Below, in pieces: positions 1 to 14,831 of a stretch of 64,000 nucleotides of DNA; position 1 is the stretch's first letter, and the number at the start of each line of letters is the position of its first letter. The notes beneath the pieces are model-generated. The model was not told the origin of the DNA, did no database searches, and saw nothing but the letters and a program-made list of their open reading frames with translations. Origin of the DNA: Trebouxia sp. TZW2008 (Eukaryota > Chlorophyta > Trebouxiophyceae > Trebouxiales > Trebouxiaceae). The DNA lies in contig BDIU01000133.1 of assembly GCA_002118135.1 (NCBI GenBank), positions 62,001-126,000 on the forward strand, written 5' to 3'. The position numbers were made by a program, and so were the translations under genes.

Positions 1-1242
1 ACCAAAGCGTACGCAACCGAGGTCGCCGAAAATGAGATCAACCACGTCAGGTTTCTCAGATCTGCTCTCGGGAGTCTTGCGGTAGGGTCCTTGCAGCAGC
101 AGCTTTGTTGTTCACAGGATTTTGTCTGAGCACTGAGATTGTCATGTGTCTACAGGTCGAATGTCCAACGCTCAATCTGAGCAGTGCTATCTTTACTGTA
201 GCTGCAAAGGCAGCTGTGACAGCAGCAGGTAAAATATTTTTTGATGTAGCAGACTTTTCTCACGTGCTCTCCTTTAGCTGACTGCTGGTGTGTTGCAGGC
301 GCAACTCTCAATTCAGCGACAAGCGCTACTGCTTTCAGTCCCTACACCAACGAGGATCATTTTTGGCTGGCTGCCTTCATTTTTGAAGATGTAGGTTGCC
401 AGTATTTGCTGCTGTGATGGGATTAGACAACAATTTGCTGAACTTTGGCATTTTTTGCAGGTTGGTGTGACTGCATACAAAGGAGCGGTATCAGTGTTGG
501 CGGTATGTAGGCTGTTGATATTATGTAGTCTATGCATCTACAGCTCATTGATTCATGCACTTGCAGGACGCATCATTGTCTGCCACAGCATCTGGCATTG
601 GGGATGTAGAAGCCATGCATGCTGCTGTAGTTCGTTACGAGCTGTACAAGGTACCTAGCCCTTTGCACCAGGATGCTGCTCTCTGCCATCTTGGTGCAAA
701 CTGACATGCTTTAGCTGCCTGCAGCGAGCTGCAAATGCAACTGGTCTAACTACCTCTGCTAACGGTGCAATCACCTATGAGACTGCTGTCGACGCAATCG
801 CTACCCTGCGCAACAATCTTGGAGGCACTACCTCTAGCTCTGTAGAGAACAACTTGCTTCAAACACCCACAGCCTATGTCAGCAGCGTCAACGCCACCGG
901 CCAACCAGATCTGTTCGCTGTGGACTCAAATGCTGTTGCCTTCACCCGTACACCCAAGCAGGTGAAAGCAGTGCTGCAGAATTCATGTTGGGTCAAATGT
1001 CTGTCCTTTCTGCTGAATCAAGGTGTAACATGCAGGTATTGAACATTGTATACTTTTCAACTACCACCACACCAGGCGGTTTCTTCCCTGACGGTGTAGC
1101 AGGTAAAACGGCGAAGCGCTTACAAAGAAGCAATGACAGGTGGCGTGCTGTTGCATTATCTTTTCTTGCTTTTGCAGGAAACAGTGCGCTGGCCAGCTCG
1201 TCAGCAACTCCTGCCCAGAAGAGATGTGCAAGCTCAAGCTGA
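1..1242 (+). CDS. Ferritin-like domain, desiccation-related protein (3' part)
   Basis: The first exon is already open at base 1, reading VAENEINHVRFLRSALGS, so the 5' end lies outside the window. Further exons read NEDHFWLAAFIFEDVGVTAY (around 350-480), DVEAMHAAVVRYELYK (around 600-650), then a segment ending FTRTPKQ at a GT donor near 960, then VLNIVYFSTTTTPGGFFPDG (1036-1100). The last exon ends at TGA 1240-1242. The NEIxHVxFLR and FIFEDVGVTAYKGA motifs, and a late VLNIVY...GGFFP segment, match the Ferritin_2 family that includes plant PCC13-62 desiccation-related proteins and many secreted algal homologues. Metal binding is not established for this family, and it should not be read as iron-storage ferritin. 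The N-terminus, where a signal peptide would lie, is not visible. The family call is firm; the biological role in this alga is inferred. Confidence 0.85.
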
Positions 1243-1335
1243 GCTAGTCATGTCCTGGATTTACAGCAAACTATCAGTCGTTCTGTACTGTTTTGATTGT
1301 GGTACTTCGCTTTAGAGACATCTACAACAATCACT

Positions 1336-1340
1336 TGTAA
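1336..1340 (+). terminator. TGTAA polyadenylation signal candidate
   Basis: TGTAA lies about 95 bases past the stop codon of the ferritin-like gene. This pentamer is the usual chlorophyte poly(A) signal. The match is short and could be chance. Confidence 0.4.
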
Positions 1341-4073
1341 CAATCTCAATCTCAAAGGGCTGATTCCGGCTTTTTGCTCTCTCGCGTCATGATGCAAACT
1401 TGCACTGACAAGAGGCAACCGAGCAGCTTTGTAGATGCATTGGCAAAAAGATGTTGCAACGCATACGTTGTCAACTGGTCATGCAGTTGTGTAGCAGCTG
1501 CTACATCTTGAGCTGATCTTTGCCTTGTTATGCACACAGCTCAAGATGCATACAGTTTTCATGTCAGAAACCCATTACCTCGATTTGTGCATGTCTCAAA
1601 CTGAAATCTTGCAGCATTTGCCAAATGTGATAACCCTGCATCAAGAAACGCGTCGTGACACCAGCTCGACTGGATGCCAAATGATATAGACAGTGACTTC
1701 CCCTTGTACCGACTGCTTTGGTCACCGACAAACTAGCCTCACATCGAATTGCCCTTACTCAGAGCGACCACTGCAGTCAAAATGCAATGATTGGTTCCAA
1801 GTTGCAGTCTCCTTACATCCAGAAAGACCTTTTGTTGAGTGTCCTTACAAAGTTAAGATGCTGCATGGAATGCCAGGGATGCCACATGACAAATATAGCA
1901 ATGCAAGCAGCTTCATGACTAGCAATGCATGTTCCTCAGCATACTCAGAGCTTGCAGCATGGCCTCATGCCGTATGCTGTTGGCACTCAGTGACTAAGCT
2001 GTCGTTGATCTCCAAATGGTACAATGTCACATTTGTATGCCTGGCTTTGCTGATTGGGCGGCACCTCTGTGCCTTCTTGTGCCTGTCTTCAGCTTCAACA
2101 ATCTGCAGTGAGGCTTAGCGCAGCACCTGCATCTGCTTTGATCTGACTGTCAAAGCAGCAGCAAACTTGGTGTGCATGCCCACCAATGACGCGATGGCCA
2201 GAATCCATGTCAACACACATTGTAAACCTGGCCCTCACTTGAGCTAAGTGCACAGGCATTCAGGGCCACACCTATTGTCTGCAGGAATTGCTTGACTCTA
2301 TCCCCTGCAGCTACATGAGTTTGGTTTTGCCAGCATCTGCTCATCACCCTGTGTCCAATGCACATGCTCGCTTGGACACCTGCACCATGACACGACCGAA
2401 AACAGAAGATCAGTCTGGCAGAAGACGCTGCAGACAGCTTCATTCCACTTGCACACAAAAGGAGCTGTTTCCTGTGCTCATCAAGCAAGGCGGGACCAAG
2501 AGGCATTGAGCCTCCCATGCATTCAACTGTGTGGGCCTACTTTGGCCAGCAATAGGCCTCCAGGAGGAAGCTGTTGGCATCAGCCATTGCAGCTGCAAAC
2601 ACTTGAAGCGCTGCTGAGCATGCTTGCATCCAGTGCGTGTGGTTTGTATGGCAAGCGCGCACAACATCTAGACCAGATTGGATGCCCTCTTGGCACAGCA
2701 TGCAACAATGGTCACAGTGTGAACCTCAAAAGCAACTCATCTCAAATGGATGGCCTGCCTGCTGCAGCCTACTGACCAAGCGCATCAGCTCCATTGACAG
2801 AAGCAAGTCATTGAGCAGAAGTTCAGCAGAGGCAAGGGTGTGTTGCATCAGCGCCTGGAAGGGATGCCATGATATTTGCTACAAGTTACGGAGCTGTGTG
2901 ATGTAGTGTATTGGGCTTGGGTGATGGGGTGGCTTTGTATTGATTGCATACAAGCAGTGGAGCTTGATGAAAGAGTATAGCTGTACAACGACAATGTTTC
3001 CTGACAGGAGACATGCTTGTATCAGTGTCAAGCCCCGGCTTCAGACAGATTGGAGGTGTCTCGTGGTCAATGCTGGTGTTGCTTATTTTATCAGGAAGGA
3101 TGCTGGCTGCGCTGCCAATGCTGGTTGCTTATGCTAGCTGCCAATGCTTACTGCGCTGCCAAGAAGGTGCTATTCACTCTGACAATGTGCAGATTTGCGC
3201 AGGCTTGATACTTCTGGGTGAATTTGGCCTGACTCAAGCGATGACATGTACTTCAGGACAGCACATCTGAAGTCACACCTGCATGATTGTTGTGCTGAAT
3301 GAATGTCAAGCATGCCTGCATGGCTTACACCACATGCATATATGTGGTACGTGACCTCCTTTGCTAGTGAGTATGGCTCACCTGTTACCCAATCATTTGA
3401 CACCTGCATCCATTTCAAGATCCAGGGCCGTGTTGTATGCCTCTGCATATTGGATAGCTGCTGCTGCTGGCCTTGAGATAAGAATGCCTCAGGGGAGTTG
3501 AGAAACGTGGGGCCCATGAGGGGTCTCTTCATCAGATTCACATCTCTCTACAGCTGGCAGCCTGTGTGACACAGCTCGATGCATCTGACACATCAAAGCA
3601 ATTCGCATCACAGGGATGGTACCAGGCAGTTTAGTGCAGGTGGTCATGGGCTCCAATTATGCAGTCAATTGCTACTAGTACACGTGTAGCAACTTCTGAA
3701 GCATGTGACTGACTGGCAGTCAAATGGACTGGCTGGATGTGCTGCATGGGCTGTGCCATGGCAATCAATGAGTGGCAATAGCTACTGGTGCAGGTGCTTC
3801 AGCTTGGGCTTGCTGTGATCATGAGGTGCACCGGTTCACGCCCTGAAAAGCCTGTCCAGGTGATGGCACTGCATGCTCTCATGATAAAGGGTCACACATT
3901 TTTAGTATCCAGAAGTCATGTGCAAAAATGAGATGAAAGCATCCAGTGCAAGGCAGCAAGGGCTTCAGTGCTGCGAGCATTTAACGAGTCAGCACGATTA
4001 GGTTACAGATTTCGATTCGGTCAAAACGGCTTTCTTAGCGCAGAAGCTCGTAAGCGCTCGCACTGCAGGCACC
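1341..4073. other. Gene-poor interval
   Basis: About 2.7 kb between the ferritin-like gene and the CbbY-like gene. Short open frames on both strands show no recognisable domain. The only structured elements seen are a MITE copy at 1690-1860 and a patch of short direct repeats at 3060-3165 built on GCTGG/CTGCCAATGCT words. The last few hundred bases presumably hold the promoter of the CbbY-like gene. Confidence 0.5.
1690..1860 (+). mobile_element. MITE copy A (TA-flanked TIR element)
   Basis: Starts ACAGTGACTTCCCCTTGTA and shares internal blocks with four other copies in this window: GACTGCTTTGG, ACTCAGAG.GACCACTGCAGTCA, ATGCAATGATTGG and GAGTGTCCTTACAAAG. The 3' terminus is decayed. No open frame resembles a transposase, so it is a non-autonomous element. 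Confidence 0.7.
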
Positions 4074-6043
4074 ATGCAGAGCGGAACTCTTATGCGCACG
4101 AGTCATCTCGTCAATTTGCGCACTTCACTGCCATGCAGAACGAGAGCTCGCTGCGGGCATGTACGGTCGAGACATCAACGCACTAGAGCAGTGAGAGCAA
4201 AGGCCGCCTCAGATGCAGCCACCCTCTTACTAGATTGTGACGGTGTGCTTGTCGACACCGAAGCCGAGGGGCATCGAGTCTCGTTCAATGAAGCCTTTAA
4301 GCAAAGAGGTCAGGGCTGATCACCGTCATGCCGTTGTTTTGCACGTGTTGCGCTGTCGGTCGATTTCACGACCCATTCAAGTCTGCAGGGCTTGACTTCG
4401 CGTGGACCGTAGAAGAGTACGGCAATCTGCTAGCCATCGGTGGAGGCAAAGAGCGAATGTCTCACTACTTCACAGTACGAGGTTCAGGCACCAGACCTAA
4501 CAGCCCACATAAGCTATGCACATGCATCATCTGGCTCTGGTTCATGCAGGCACATGCATACGAGGAGCCCTTTAACAACATGCTGGTGAGTTATGAGTGG
4601 TGTTGGCTGCAAATTTGAGCAGCAGCAAACCCGATCAAAGTTTATTGCAGTGTCCAGCAAGATGGCTCCACATTTCGTACTGTTTGAGTGCAGAGTCTAG
4701 AAGACCGCCAGCAATACGTGAAAGACACGCATTTGCTCAAGACTGACTTATTCATGAAGCTGATTGAGCAGGGCAAACTGCCCTTGAGGCCTGGGGTCAA
4801 GCGCATCATCAGTGAGTGAAGCTTACTCATTTCCTAACATGTAGGCAAGGTGCCAACACTGCAACCAGAGGCTGACCTGCCTGCAAGGTCAATCTTCCAT
4901 GTTTAATCTGGTTGCTCTTTTGCATGCATTGCACGCTGCTTCAGCTCGCACCTGAGCGCTGCGAGCAAGCACTGCATTGCCATACTGCAGCAACTGCTGA
5001 AATTGCGATATGTTGTACCTGCTTGGCATCACGTGCTGCAATCAGAAGCGCTGGGAGGTCAGCAGGATGACTGGAATGGGAGATTACGCACATGCAAATT
5101 TTGCAAGAAGATGGTTTTCTATGTCAAAAACAGATAATTTCAATGTGCAGATGAGGCGCTGGATGCTGGTGCTAAAGTTGCAGTTTGCAGCACCTCAAAT
5201 GAGAAAGCTGTGCAGAAGATTGTGGATGTCATGCTAGATCCCAAAGTAGGTCCGCAAATCAAGGTGTTTGCTGGAGACATTGTCAGCAACAAGAAGCCTG
5301 ACCCAGCTATATACCACCTGGCGGCACAAGAGCTAGGTGTTGAGCCATCAAGGTATGATGCTGATAGGCACAACATAAGCTACTGACAGGAAGCACAGCA
5401 CAACACATTGCTCTTACGCTTGTCTTGCTGAGTGACGACAGCCATGGCAGGTAGCTGATGCATCAAAGCAGACTTGCTGCAGCCCATTGCATTGCATTGC
5501 ATTGCGTTACATTGCATGTTTGCAACAGTGTAGACAACATTTTTGAGCAGCATGCGTGACAACTTTGTACTTGCAGGTGCATAGTCATTGAGGATAGTCA
5601 TATAGGGGTGATGGCAGCAAAGGGAGCTGGCATGAGGTATTTCCTTCCTGAGATTGATATGCATGAGCAGAGAAGCACTTGAACATGCATCTTGCCCTCA
5701 GCATAGCATAGTTGTCACATGCTGACTGTCCTCATCGAGTATTTGACTGGATGTCTGCCTGCCACACGTGTATTTTCCAATGACCCTTCCGGCGATTTGT
5801 TTTAATTACTACTTGCGCTGCAAGCTTGAGCTCAAAGCTTTTTGATTTGTCCTGATTGCTGCAACTCGACTGCAATTTTGCCTATGTTTTCTGTTCAGGT
5901 GTGTTGTCACCAAGAGCAGCTACACAGAGGATGAGGATTTTACCAAAGCGGATGCTGTATATGACTGCATTGGAGACGAGGGCGATGAACGATTTACTTA
6001 TGCAGAGCTTGCCCAGAGCCTGCTTCAAGGGTCGCCTGCGTAA
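4074..6043 (+). CDS. CbbY-like HAD sugar-phosphate phosphatase, chloroplast
   Basis: Exon 1 (4074-4308) encodes an Arg/Ser/Thr-rich N-terminus that looks like a transit peptide, then LLLDCDGVLVDTEAEGHRVS, which holds the HAD nucleophile motif DxDG. Exon 2 begins at 4389 in the correct phase and gives GLDFAWTVEEYGNLLAIGGG. Later exons give YVKDTHLLKTDLFMKLIEQG, VCSTSNEKAVQKIVDVMLD (HAD motif II, Ser/Thr), SNKKPDPAIYHLAAQELGV (motif III Lys), IVIEDSHIGVMAAKGAGMR (motif IV acidic pair), and a last exon ending at TAA 6041-6043. The order and wording match plant CBBY proteins, which dephosphorylate xylulose-1,5-bisphosphate, a misfire inhibitor of Rubisco. An upstream ATG in another frame at 3968 was not chosen because only 4074 runs into the domain. 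It converges on PCNA. Confidence 0.9.
5484..5516. repeat. (CATTG)n microsatellite
   Basis: Four perfect CATTG units, then degenerate units, in an intron of the CbbY-like gene. Confidence 0.7.
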
Positions 6044-6754
6044 CGCAGAGTCGTCTCCATTGTATCATCAGCATAGTCTGGTCCTGAGACAGCATGTGCA
6101 GTCTGAAGGCAACGCTAGACTGCCAGCTCCATTTTTGGCAATGGTCCCTGTACCAAAGTGTCCATGGCAGTGCACCACATGCAGTGCACCAGATGGCGCT
6201 CAGTATGCTTGAGCAGCAGATCATTGGCCTGCTTTGCAAGACCTGCCAGTGCTTCATCAATCTGTTGGCATGTAGGGAATAATGACCCATTGCATTGCCA
6301 ACTTTGCACCAGATAGCAGCCTGACAGCTGGTAGTTTAATCGGACGGCAACTTGCATTGCAGGTACAGTGGTTCTGTACAACTGTAAAGCCCGAGGACAA
6401 TAACAAACTGTGAGAGCTGTTGCATGCATGAGAAGCCAAATTGCATGTCCCAGTGTGCAGGCTGCCAGCTTTTTGTCACACCCTATTAAAAGCACTGTCA
6501 ACTTGTCACAAAAGCAGTTGTGTTTGTCTTGTAATGTCAGTTCATTTGTCAACTATGTAGATGTTTGATGAAAAAGACCAGCAGCCTAGTTGCATGTTCA
6601 GAGGAGAATGATGAAAAGCATCAAATACGAAGTCAGCCAGAACGGTTCATTTGAGGTCATCATAGATCCAGGCAGAGCAACTGGTTCAAAACAGAGATAG
6701 CGTCATGACAATCGATGTAGCATGACAGACTGTACTGGCCACATCTTTGAAATC
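6044..6754. other. Convergent intergenic spacer
   Basis: About 710 bp between the stop codons of the CbbY-like gene (+) and PCNA (-). Only short unassigned frames are present, on both strands. It must contain both 3' UTRs. Confidence 0.5.
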
Positions 6755-7863
<1,109 letters not shown>

Positions 7864-10800
7864 ATGACCTCGACTGTTGAGCAGTCCGGACCAGGCCAAG
7901 GAGAGGAGGCAGTGCAGACAACAAACAGGGGCAGGCCTTTGCGCGGTGTAGCTTCACAAAGCTACAATGTGGTAAGGCTTTTGAGAGTTCTTCCAACCAA
8001 GACATTGACGTCAGGACCATGCGCCTCCAAACAAGATAAATGCTGCAGGCAAGTGCTTGGGAACAGACAGCAATACTCACTTCAGGTCAAGAGCATGCAA
8101 TCGAGCTTTTGACTGCGGAGTGCTCTCAAAGGCCCATACCTGAGCACGTGAGTTGTGCATGGCTTCTCTATGCACCAATGCTTGCCTGCATAGCCACTGA
8201 TCCTGCCATACAATTTGCATGTCATGGGTGCAGTGGGCACAAGAACAGACATTAGTTGAGCCCACAAGTATCAGTAGGGAAGGGTCACTAGCAGAAGCCC
8301 AAGAACAGCTAGAAGACGTAGTGTTGCACAGCACAAATCAGTTTTACAAATGGCACTCAGAGCTTGAAGCTGCATTTGCCTCTGAGACAGAGGAAAAGTA
8401 CAGGCAGTATGCGGCAGACTTGCAAGGCAGGCTCAGCAATTGTGCAGAGATCTTGAGCAAGGTTTGCAGCCTATCCATGCAATCCAGCTCGAGTTGTGCA
8501 GCTTTGGCTCATTGACCTGGATAGAGAATACATCTGCATTGTTCATGCAGATCGATGCTGTTTTGAGCTATTTTGAGGAACTGAGAGCCCAGCATCATCA
8601 AGTCAGTAACAAGAGCAGAGCTTTGACAGACTCCTGCGAGAACTTGGTATGACTCTCAGTGATGTGCAGTGCTGCTGATCGATCACCTTCAGCCTGTGTG
8701 AATTCTGCACATTGCCCTGCTTGAAGGAGCTGTCACAACCTGTCTGCTGGCATGTGAATGCTTACCAGCTTCACAGCAGCATTGTGCATTTATACTGCAT
8801 GTTCAAGAGATGCTCAACAGCTGCTGCACTTTTGCAATGTGTATGTGCACCCTAGATCCTGCTTGACAATGTGCAAGCTGTTCAGCATAAACATATGGTT
8901 GTGTCTGCTGCAGGTAATTGAGAAAGAGCGCCTGCTGCATTTTGCTGATGCTCTGCGCAGCAAGCTTCAGTACTTTGATGAGCTGGAGCGCATCTCTGCA
9001 CAATTCCACTCTGCCAGCCTGGCAGTGGACAGCGACAGCTTCCTGCCCTTACTTGAGAGACTGGACGCTTGCATCACGTATGTCATGACTCTTGCGTGAT
9101 GCTGGTACAGCTACCTGATTGAGTGCATAACAGTCAAGATGCCAAAGTGTGGTTTAGTGCACATCTTGCAGACCATTGTTGTAGCAGCATGAGCTTGTCT
9201 GTCTGTTTCATGTATGCTGTCTGATCTGTGTCCGATTGGGCATGTGTGAGGTCTTCAGGCTTTGTATCAAGCAGAATGGCATAGCTGCAAGTCATTTGAC
9301 TGAAAGCTGCCTATAAACCGTCCTTGCTGATCTTGAGTCCTGACTGCACAAGTACTGTACCTCAGTATGTCAACAATCGCATGGCCTTTGACCAGATGCA
9401 TGTCATGCAGGTATGTGAGCAACAACCCTCAATATGCAGATGCTGCCTCATATGCCAGCAAGTTCCGCCAGCTGCAGCAGCGTGCAATGGCCACAATGCG
9501 TACAAAAGTCGCTCAAGTGCTGCAGCTTGCCTCTGAACAGGTCAGCAGCCAGACGATCCAGTGCAGTGGCCCTGCTCAAATCACTCTGCCTTCTTTGAGC
9601 ACACTGCATGTGCTTACGACATGTACATGCAGCAGCATCAGACACCATCAGCAGAACGCAAGCCTGTGTGAGGTGAATGTGCTTGCGCCATGCCATGCAT
9701 GCAGCTTCAGCCTGCAGTGCTGTGAGCCCTTGAGCAAGAAACAGCATTGCTGTCTGCGATTCAGCATTACACTTGTCCTGCAGCTAGTATGCTACAATGT
9801 TGTGGATAAAATCAGCATTAATGGCAATTAAGCATGCCAGCTGCATGACAAGCAGCGATGTTGGACTGCCTGATTACCCTCGCGTTGACTACAGCTTGCA
9901 GTGTGCCCCACAGCACCATGTGCCTTTGCCTGCCAATCACACGCAGCCAGATTTCCAGTAACACTACGGCATGCATGTCGTTCTGCCCTAAAAAGCATGA
10001 CCATGACAGATCTTGACAGACTCTGAGCACAGACCCAGACAATGCAAAGCCGATTTGCACGTCGAGACCAATGCTTGTAGGTGATCATTGCCCTGCGAGA
10101 AGGGCGTGCCTCTTCTTCAGGCTTGCCTAATGGCAGTGCAACCCCCCGAGCAGCCACCCCAAAAGCTGCCAACCCCCTAGCCAATGGCAAAGGGCCCAGG
10201 GTAGCTGAGAGGGTGCAGCAAGCCCTGCTATATGTCAAGTTCAGAACAGCTGCAGAACCTGGCCTCAAAGGTCTGTCCTGTGTGTACATTGATCAAGTAC
10301 AGTCTGACCTGCCCCATGAAAAGGCAGCATACATGACAAGTGCACTTGTCCTGTAGCATGCATGTTGACTGTTAACATATGCAAGCATCAACTTGCATCT
10401 GTTAATGCTGCCCCCATTGCTTCCAAGTATCTTTCCGTGCTGTTTTCCCCATGTGCTGTGTACAGCCAAAAATACTGTGATGCTGCAGGAATTCAGTCTG
10501 GACCTTCTGTTTGCAGGGCTGCTTGCAGGCATACAAGCCAAGGCACAGCGCCCAGAGTATGCACGCCTGCTGTTAGACTGTCAGATACTGTACTGTGATA
10601 CTCGGCTGCAGCTAGTCAGTGGTGTCACCCAGGATGCCATCTTGCATATGTCCAGCAGCACTCTGCCAGTTCTTGCAAGAGACGGCTGGGCTTACCTAAT
10701 GCAGGTCAGTGATGCCTTCCTTAGCTCTGCAAGCCCATGCTCTTCTGACAGGATGCATTGCAGTCCTGCATTCAGGCTCAAAAAGCTTCACTCTTGCAAT

Positions 10801-13800
10801 GGCCACCTGCAAGGCATGCAGTCTCATTTTTCACTAGCTGGTAATTGACGTCACCCGTTTGAAAGATCCATGTACCTCAGCATGTAACTTGCCATGCCCA
10901 GGCAGAGCGGCAGGATGCTGTGCTCCAGCTGCAAAAGTTTGACTGGGGCATGTGATTGACGCAGGTGTGTCAGTATGAGCACCAGCTGTTTGACCACTTC
11001 TTCCCTGGGGAGGAGGGTGAGGGGTCCAGTCTGGGTCCTCTAATCGACCCCTTGGCCACCATCCTTTACGACGCGCTCAGACCCCGCTTCATTCAACTCT
11101 ATGCTCTGGATGAGCTTTGTGAGATCGTAGACATTCTGACACATGAGGTGCGTCTCAGCTGGAAACAGTGTGGCAGCTTCCCTGAGCAAAGATGGCATGC
11201 AGCTGCGACTGCTGTTAGCTTATCTGGCAATTTGAGCTGAGGAGCGCAGATATGCATGTCAGAATCTGTGGCATCCAGATGAACATGACGTTCCAGCTCA
11301 ATGGTGCATGTGATGCGATCTGGGATGGGATGCTGTCATCCCAGCTGTACATCAGCGTCGCAATTGCAAGTGGGCGTCAAAGCACTTGCAATGCAGGTGG
11401 TAGAAGAGGGCATGGGCAGGCGGGGCGAGGCCATGCAGCCCCTCAGGCCTGTGCTGCACCGCACCCTGGCTGATGTCCAGGAGCGCCTCACCTTCCGAGC
11501 TCAGGCCTTCATCAAGGTGTGCTGTCGTAAACTGCCAAGACATGCTGTCACCTGAGCAACGTTACAGAATAGTCTGCACTGACTCAGCTGTGTGCAGAGA
11601 GCTAACTTTGTTCAAAGATCTCAGGCTACAGTGCCCCTGTGCTTGTCCTGTACACTTTGTGACCAGCTGGATGTTCCTATCTTATGTACAGCTTTTAATT
11701 GCCATTTGCCTGCACTCATGGCACTGAACATTTGCTTGAGTACAAGCTATACAGCCTGTATGTCACACGAGTTCTGGAAGTTAGTCTGCAATGTACAGGA
11801 TGAAGTGAGCAACTTCCAGCCCAAGGGAGCAGACCTTGACTACCCAGGCAAGCTACAACAGCGGCAGGATCAGTCAGCCACAGAGCAGGCTCAGCCCACG
11901 CATCAGAATGGTCATGCACCCACAGCAGCTGTGCCTCAGCAAAATACAGACAGCCAGGTATGCTCAGCACCAATTACTTCCTGTTAAATACTGCATGCAC
12001 TGCAATCACCAGCAAGCACCTCTGCAGGAATCTGCAACTCGTCAAAATCGCGCAGTTGTTTGTAGGCAGTGCATGCAGGACAAGTCATGGCTTGCATGTG
12101 TAGATGCATTGCCCACTTCCAGACTCAGCGAGACAAGAACAGCCTCGCGTCCTGGTGCATATTGATGCTGCACATAGCAATGTTAGCCACCACAATACCG
12201 TGGGGGAGCAGCCACCTCTGATTTGTAGTGTGTGCCCAGTGTGATACACTTGCAAAGTTTGTGAGTCAAACGAGCTGTCAGCAGGCTGTGCCGAGGTTTC
12301 CTTGCAATGTCTGTGCTGACGCATCTGCTGTCATTGGCAGATGGAGAGTGACTTGGAAGCGTATATCATCTGGTACCCTCCTTTGCGCAGCAGCCTGCGG
12401 TGTCTGTCCAAGCTGTATGGCTGTGTGGACCCAAAGATCTTCAACGGTCTGGCGCAAGATGCTGTCCATGCTGCTACAGCTTCAGTCCAGGTAATTGTGT
12501 TGTTCTATCATGAGTCATCGGCTGCACGTATTGTGCACCAGCAATATCTGCAAGCACTTTGACAAATGTATTGGTACGTGACCATATTCAAGAGTTGCTA
12601 GTCATAAGAATCTCTCATGAGCTTTGGCATTGATGCAGCCGTTGCACAGTTGCTGCTGCATCTGCTGTTCATTCATTGCTGAATGCACAACAGCATTGCT
12701 TGCTCACAATCTGAGGCAGTCACAAACGCTGCCAGCAAATGAGGGCTGCCTCTTTTGGTTGCCTGCGTCGCCTTTTTGACATCTTGCCTTCTCTGAACGT
12801 ACTACAGTCCGCGCTTCCATAATAATGCAAGTATGGGTCTCCAGAAAAATCTGTGTTGCTTCAGGCTGCCAGCAGGCAGATAGCTAAGCAGGCCAGCATC
12901 ATGGATGCACAACTCTTCACTATCAAGCAGCTGCTGATACTCAGGGAGCAGATTGCCCCTTTTGAGGCAGACTTTGCAGTCACTGAGTATGACCTAGACT
13001 TCAGTCATATGCGGGATCATTTGCGACGCATCATGGCAGGTACGTCTTGCATTCTCTACCTGGGGTACTGCATTGTTGTATGCATGGCTTATTCCAGAAT
13101 TTCATGCTGCACAGTGCTCAAAACACATGCATGCATTGACGGAAGCACCACCTATTGGCATGTGTGTTCAAGTCTGCAAGAGGCTTACCATTGTGTTTTT
13201 GTGTAGGCAAAGCTTCCCTCTTCACCTTTTCATCAAATAATGCCATGGTGCAGCTAGTCAGCAGAGGCGGCCCTAGAATCTTGCAGAACCAGGTGATGTT
13301 TATTTTGCTGCTTTTTTGTCTTCATGAGCAGGACCATGTCTCTGTGATGTCCACACGCTGCAGTAGAGTGCTGTGCATGCCCAACATACCAGTGCCGCCT
13401 CATGTTTGTATTGCATCCCGCTCAAACAAGATGCTTGCATAGCAGCTTACTTAACCTCCAGCTAAGTATATCGCTGTCACAAGGGGGTGCTTTCAGTGTG
13501 TAAGAGCACGTGCCAATTACTGTGGGAATCACTGTGCGTGGTGCATTGGCAGCAGAACGCAAGCATGCTCAGCGCGTTGCATTGCCTCAAGGGTGAGCAT
13601 GACTGAATGCCATGGCAGACAGCAACATGGCTTATGGATTGCAGCAGCCTGATACATTCCTGATAGGGCTCAAGTGCATTTGAGGCAGCTTACAGAAAGG
13701 CATCGCCTCCATTTGATCTCATAGTTCAATCTTGATTTGGAGTGGTGGGCGTCACACTGATCAACAGCCAAGCTCACACAAAAGCTTGTATTTCAGCCAG

Positions 13801-14831
13801 CTTTACTTGCAGTGTCTTAAAGATATGTACTGTATTGGTGCCTGCAGGTAGACAGCAAGAAGGAGCTAGAGAAGCAGGTGAAGGCCAGCTGTGAAGCCTT
13901 CATCATGGCAGTCACTAAGCTCACAGTTGAGCCCATGCTCTCCTTCATCACCAAGGTCACCGCTGTCAAAGTTGCCATTTCTTCAAGCACCAGCAAGAAG
14001 CTGCGAGAACAGGTGTGCAGCACATCCTTTCAGCCGATAATCGACCGATGTTGCCAATACCTTGTCTCATGTGATCCGCGTACAAGTACATGCAATTACG
14101 CCCGAGCTACATGTGCAACAGTATGCAGTAGGAGGCAACAAGCGATGCAGAGGGTGTGGCACAAGTCAAAGCCAATCTGCACACACAAACATGTCATAAC
14201 ACTGCACAGGTGAAGACAACAACGGTACATAAGATGTTGCTGACGCTGGCTGAGTGCCAACATTGCCAGCTGACATGCCTGCATGTGTCACGTTTGAGTC
14301 ACAGAATCAGCCAACAGAGTCAAGTAATTGCAGCCTGGTGCTTTTGCAGCATGCCTTTGATGCAAAATGGCTGGGCTGCAAAGTGGTGTACAACTGTCTT
14401 CCATCAGAAACAATAGCTTCTGGCTTCAGTACCCTTCATCATGCTTGTCATGCTACTTGTCTGCTTTGCACACTTGAACAAGGCACAGCAGCAGCCCTGT
14501 TGACCCAGATGACCATTGGCTCAACTTCCAAGGTGCACTGCCTGAAATTGAGTTTTGTGTGCAGGCATTTGCCTCACCAGAGCGTTTGAGAGAGATGGTA
14601 CAGAAAGTCCAGAAAGCTATGCAGGATCCTTTGCCAAAGGCTGTCAGCAAAATGAAGCTCTACTTGAACAACCCAGCCACCCATTCTATTCTGTTTAAAC
14701 CCATCAAGTCCAACATTGCAGAGGCCCACGCACAGATAGCAGCTTTACTTGAAGCAGAGTACACAAAGCAAGAAGTACAGAGCATACAGCTCACATCACC
14801 GTCTGCACTTGAACGATTGCTAGCATTGTAG
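7864..14831 (+). CDS. COG3: Conserved oligomeric Golgi complex subunit 3 (Sec34)
   Basis: A roughly 7 kb gene with more than twelve exons. Exon 1 starts [17 protein letters not shown] and ends at a GTAAGG donor near 7971. Later exons read [99 protein letters not shown], and [20 protein letters not shown]. They continue with [24 protein letters not shown] segments around 12870, [20 protein letters not shown] and, last, [20 protein letters not shown], ending in LERLLAL at 14831. The order matches COG3/Sec34: N-terminal coiled coil, YFDELERIS segment, then the helical-bundle legs. COG3 is a lobe A subunit of the COG tether, which recycles vesicles within the Golgi. Dymeclin, another Golgi-associated protein, is encoded later in the window. 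Introns are rich in TGCA words. Confidence 0.93.

Noticed and set aside
1693..2118. 141-codon + frame as a gene
   Set aside because: It starts in MITE copy A and then shows cysteine-rich, repeat-like composition without a domain.
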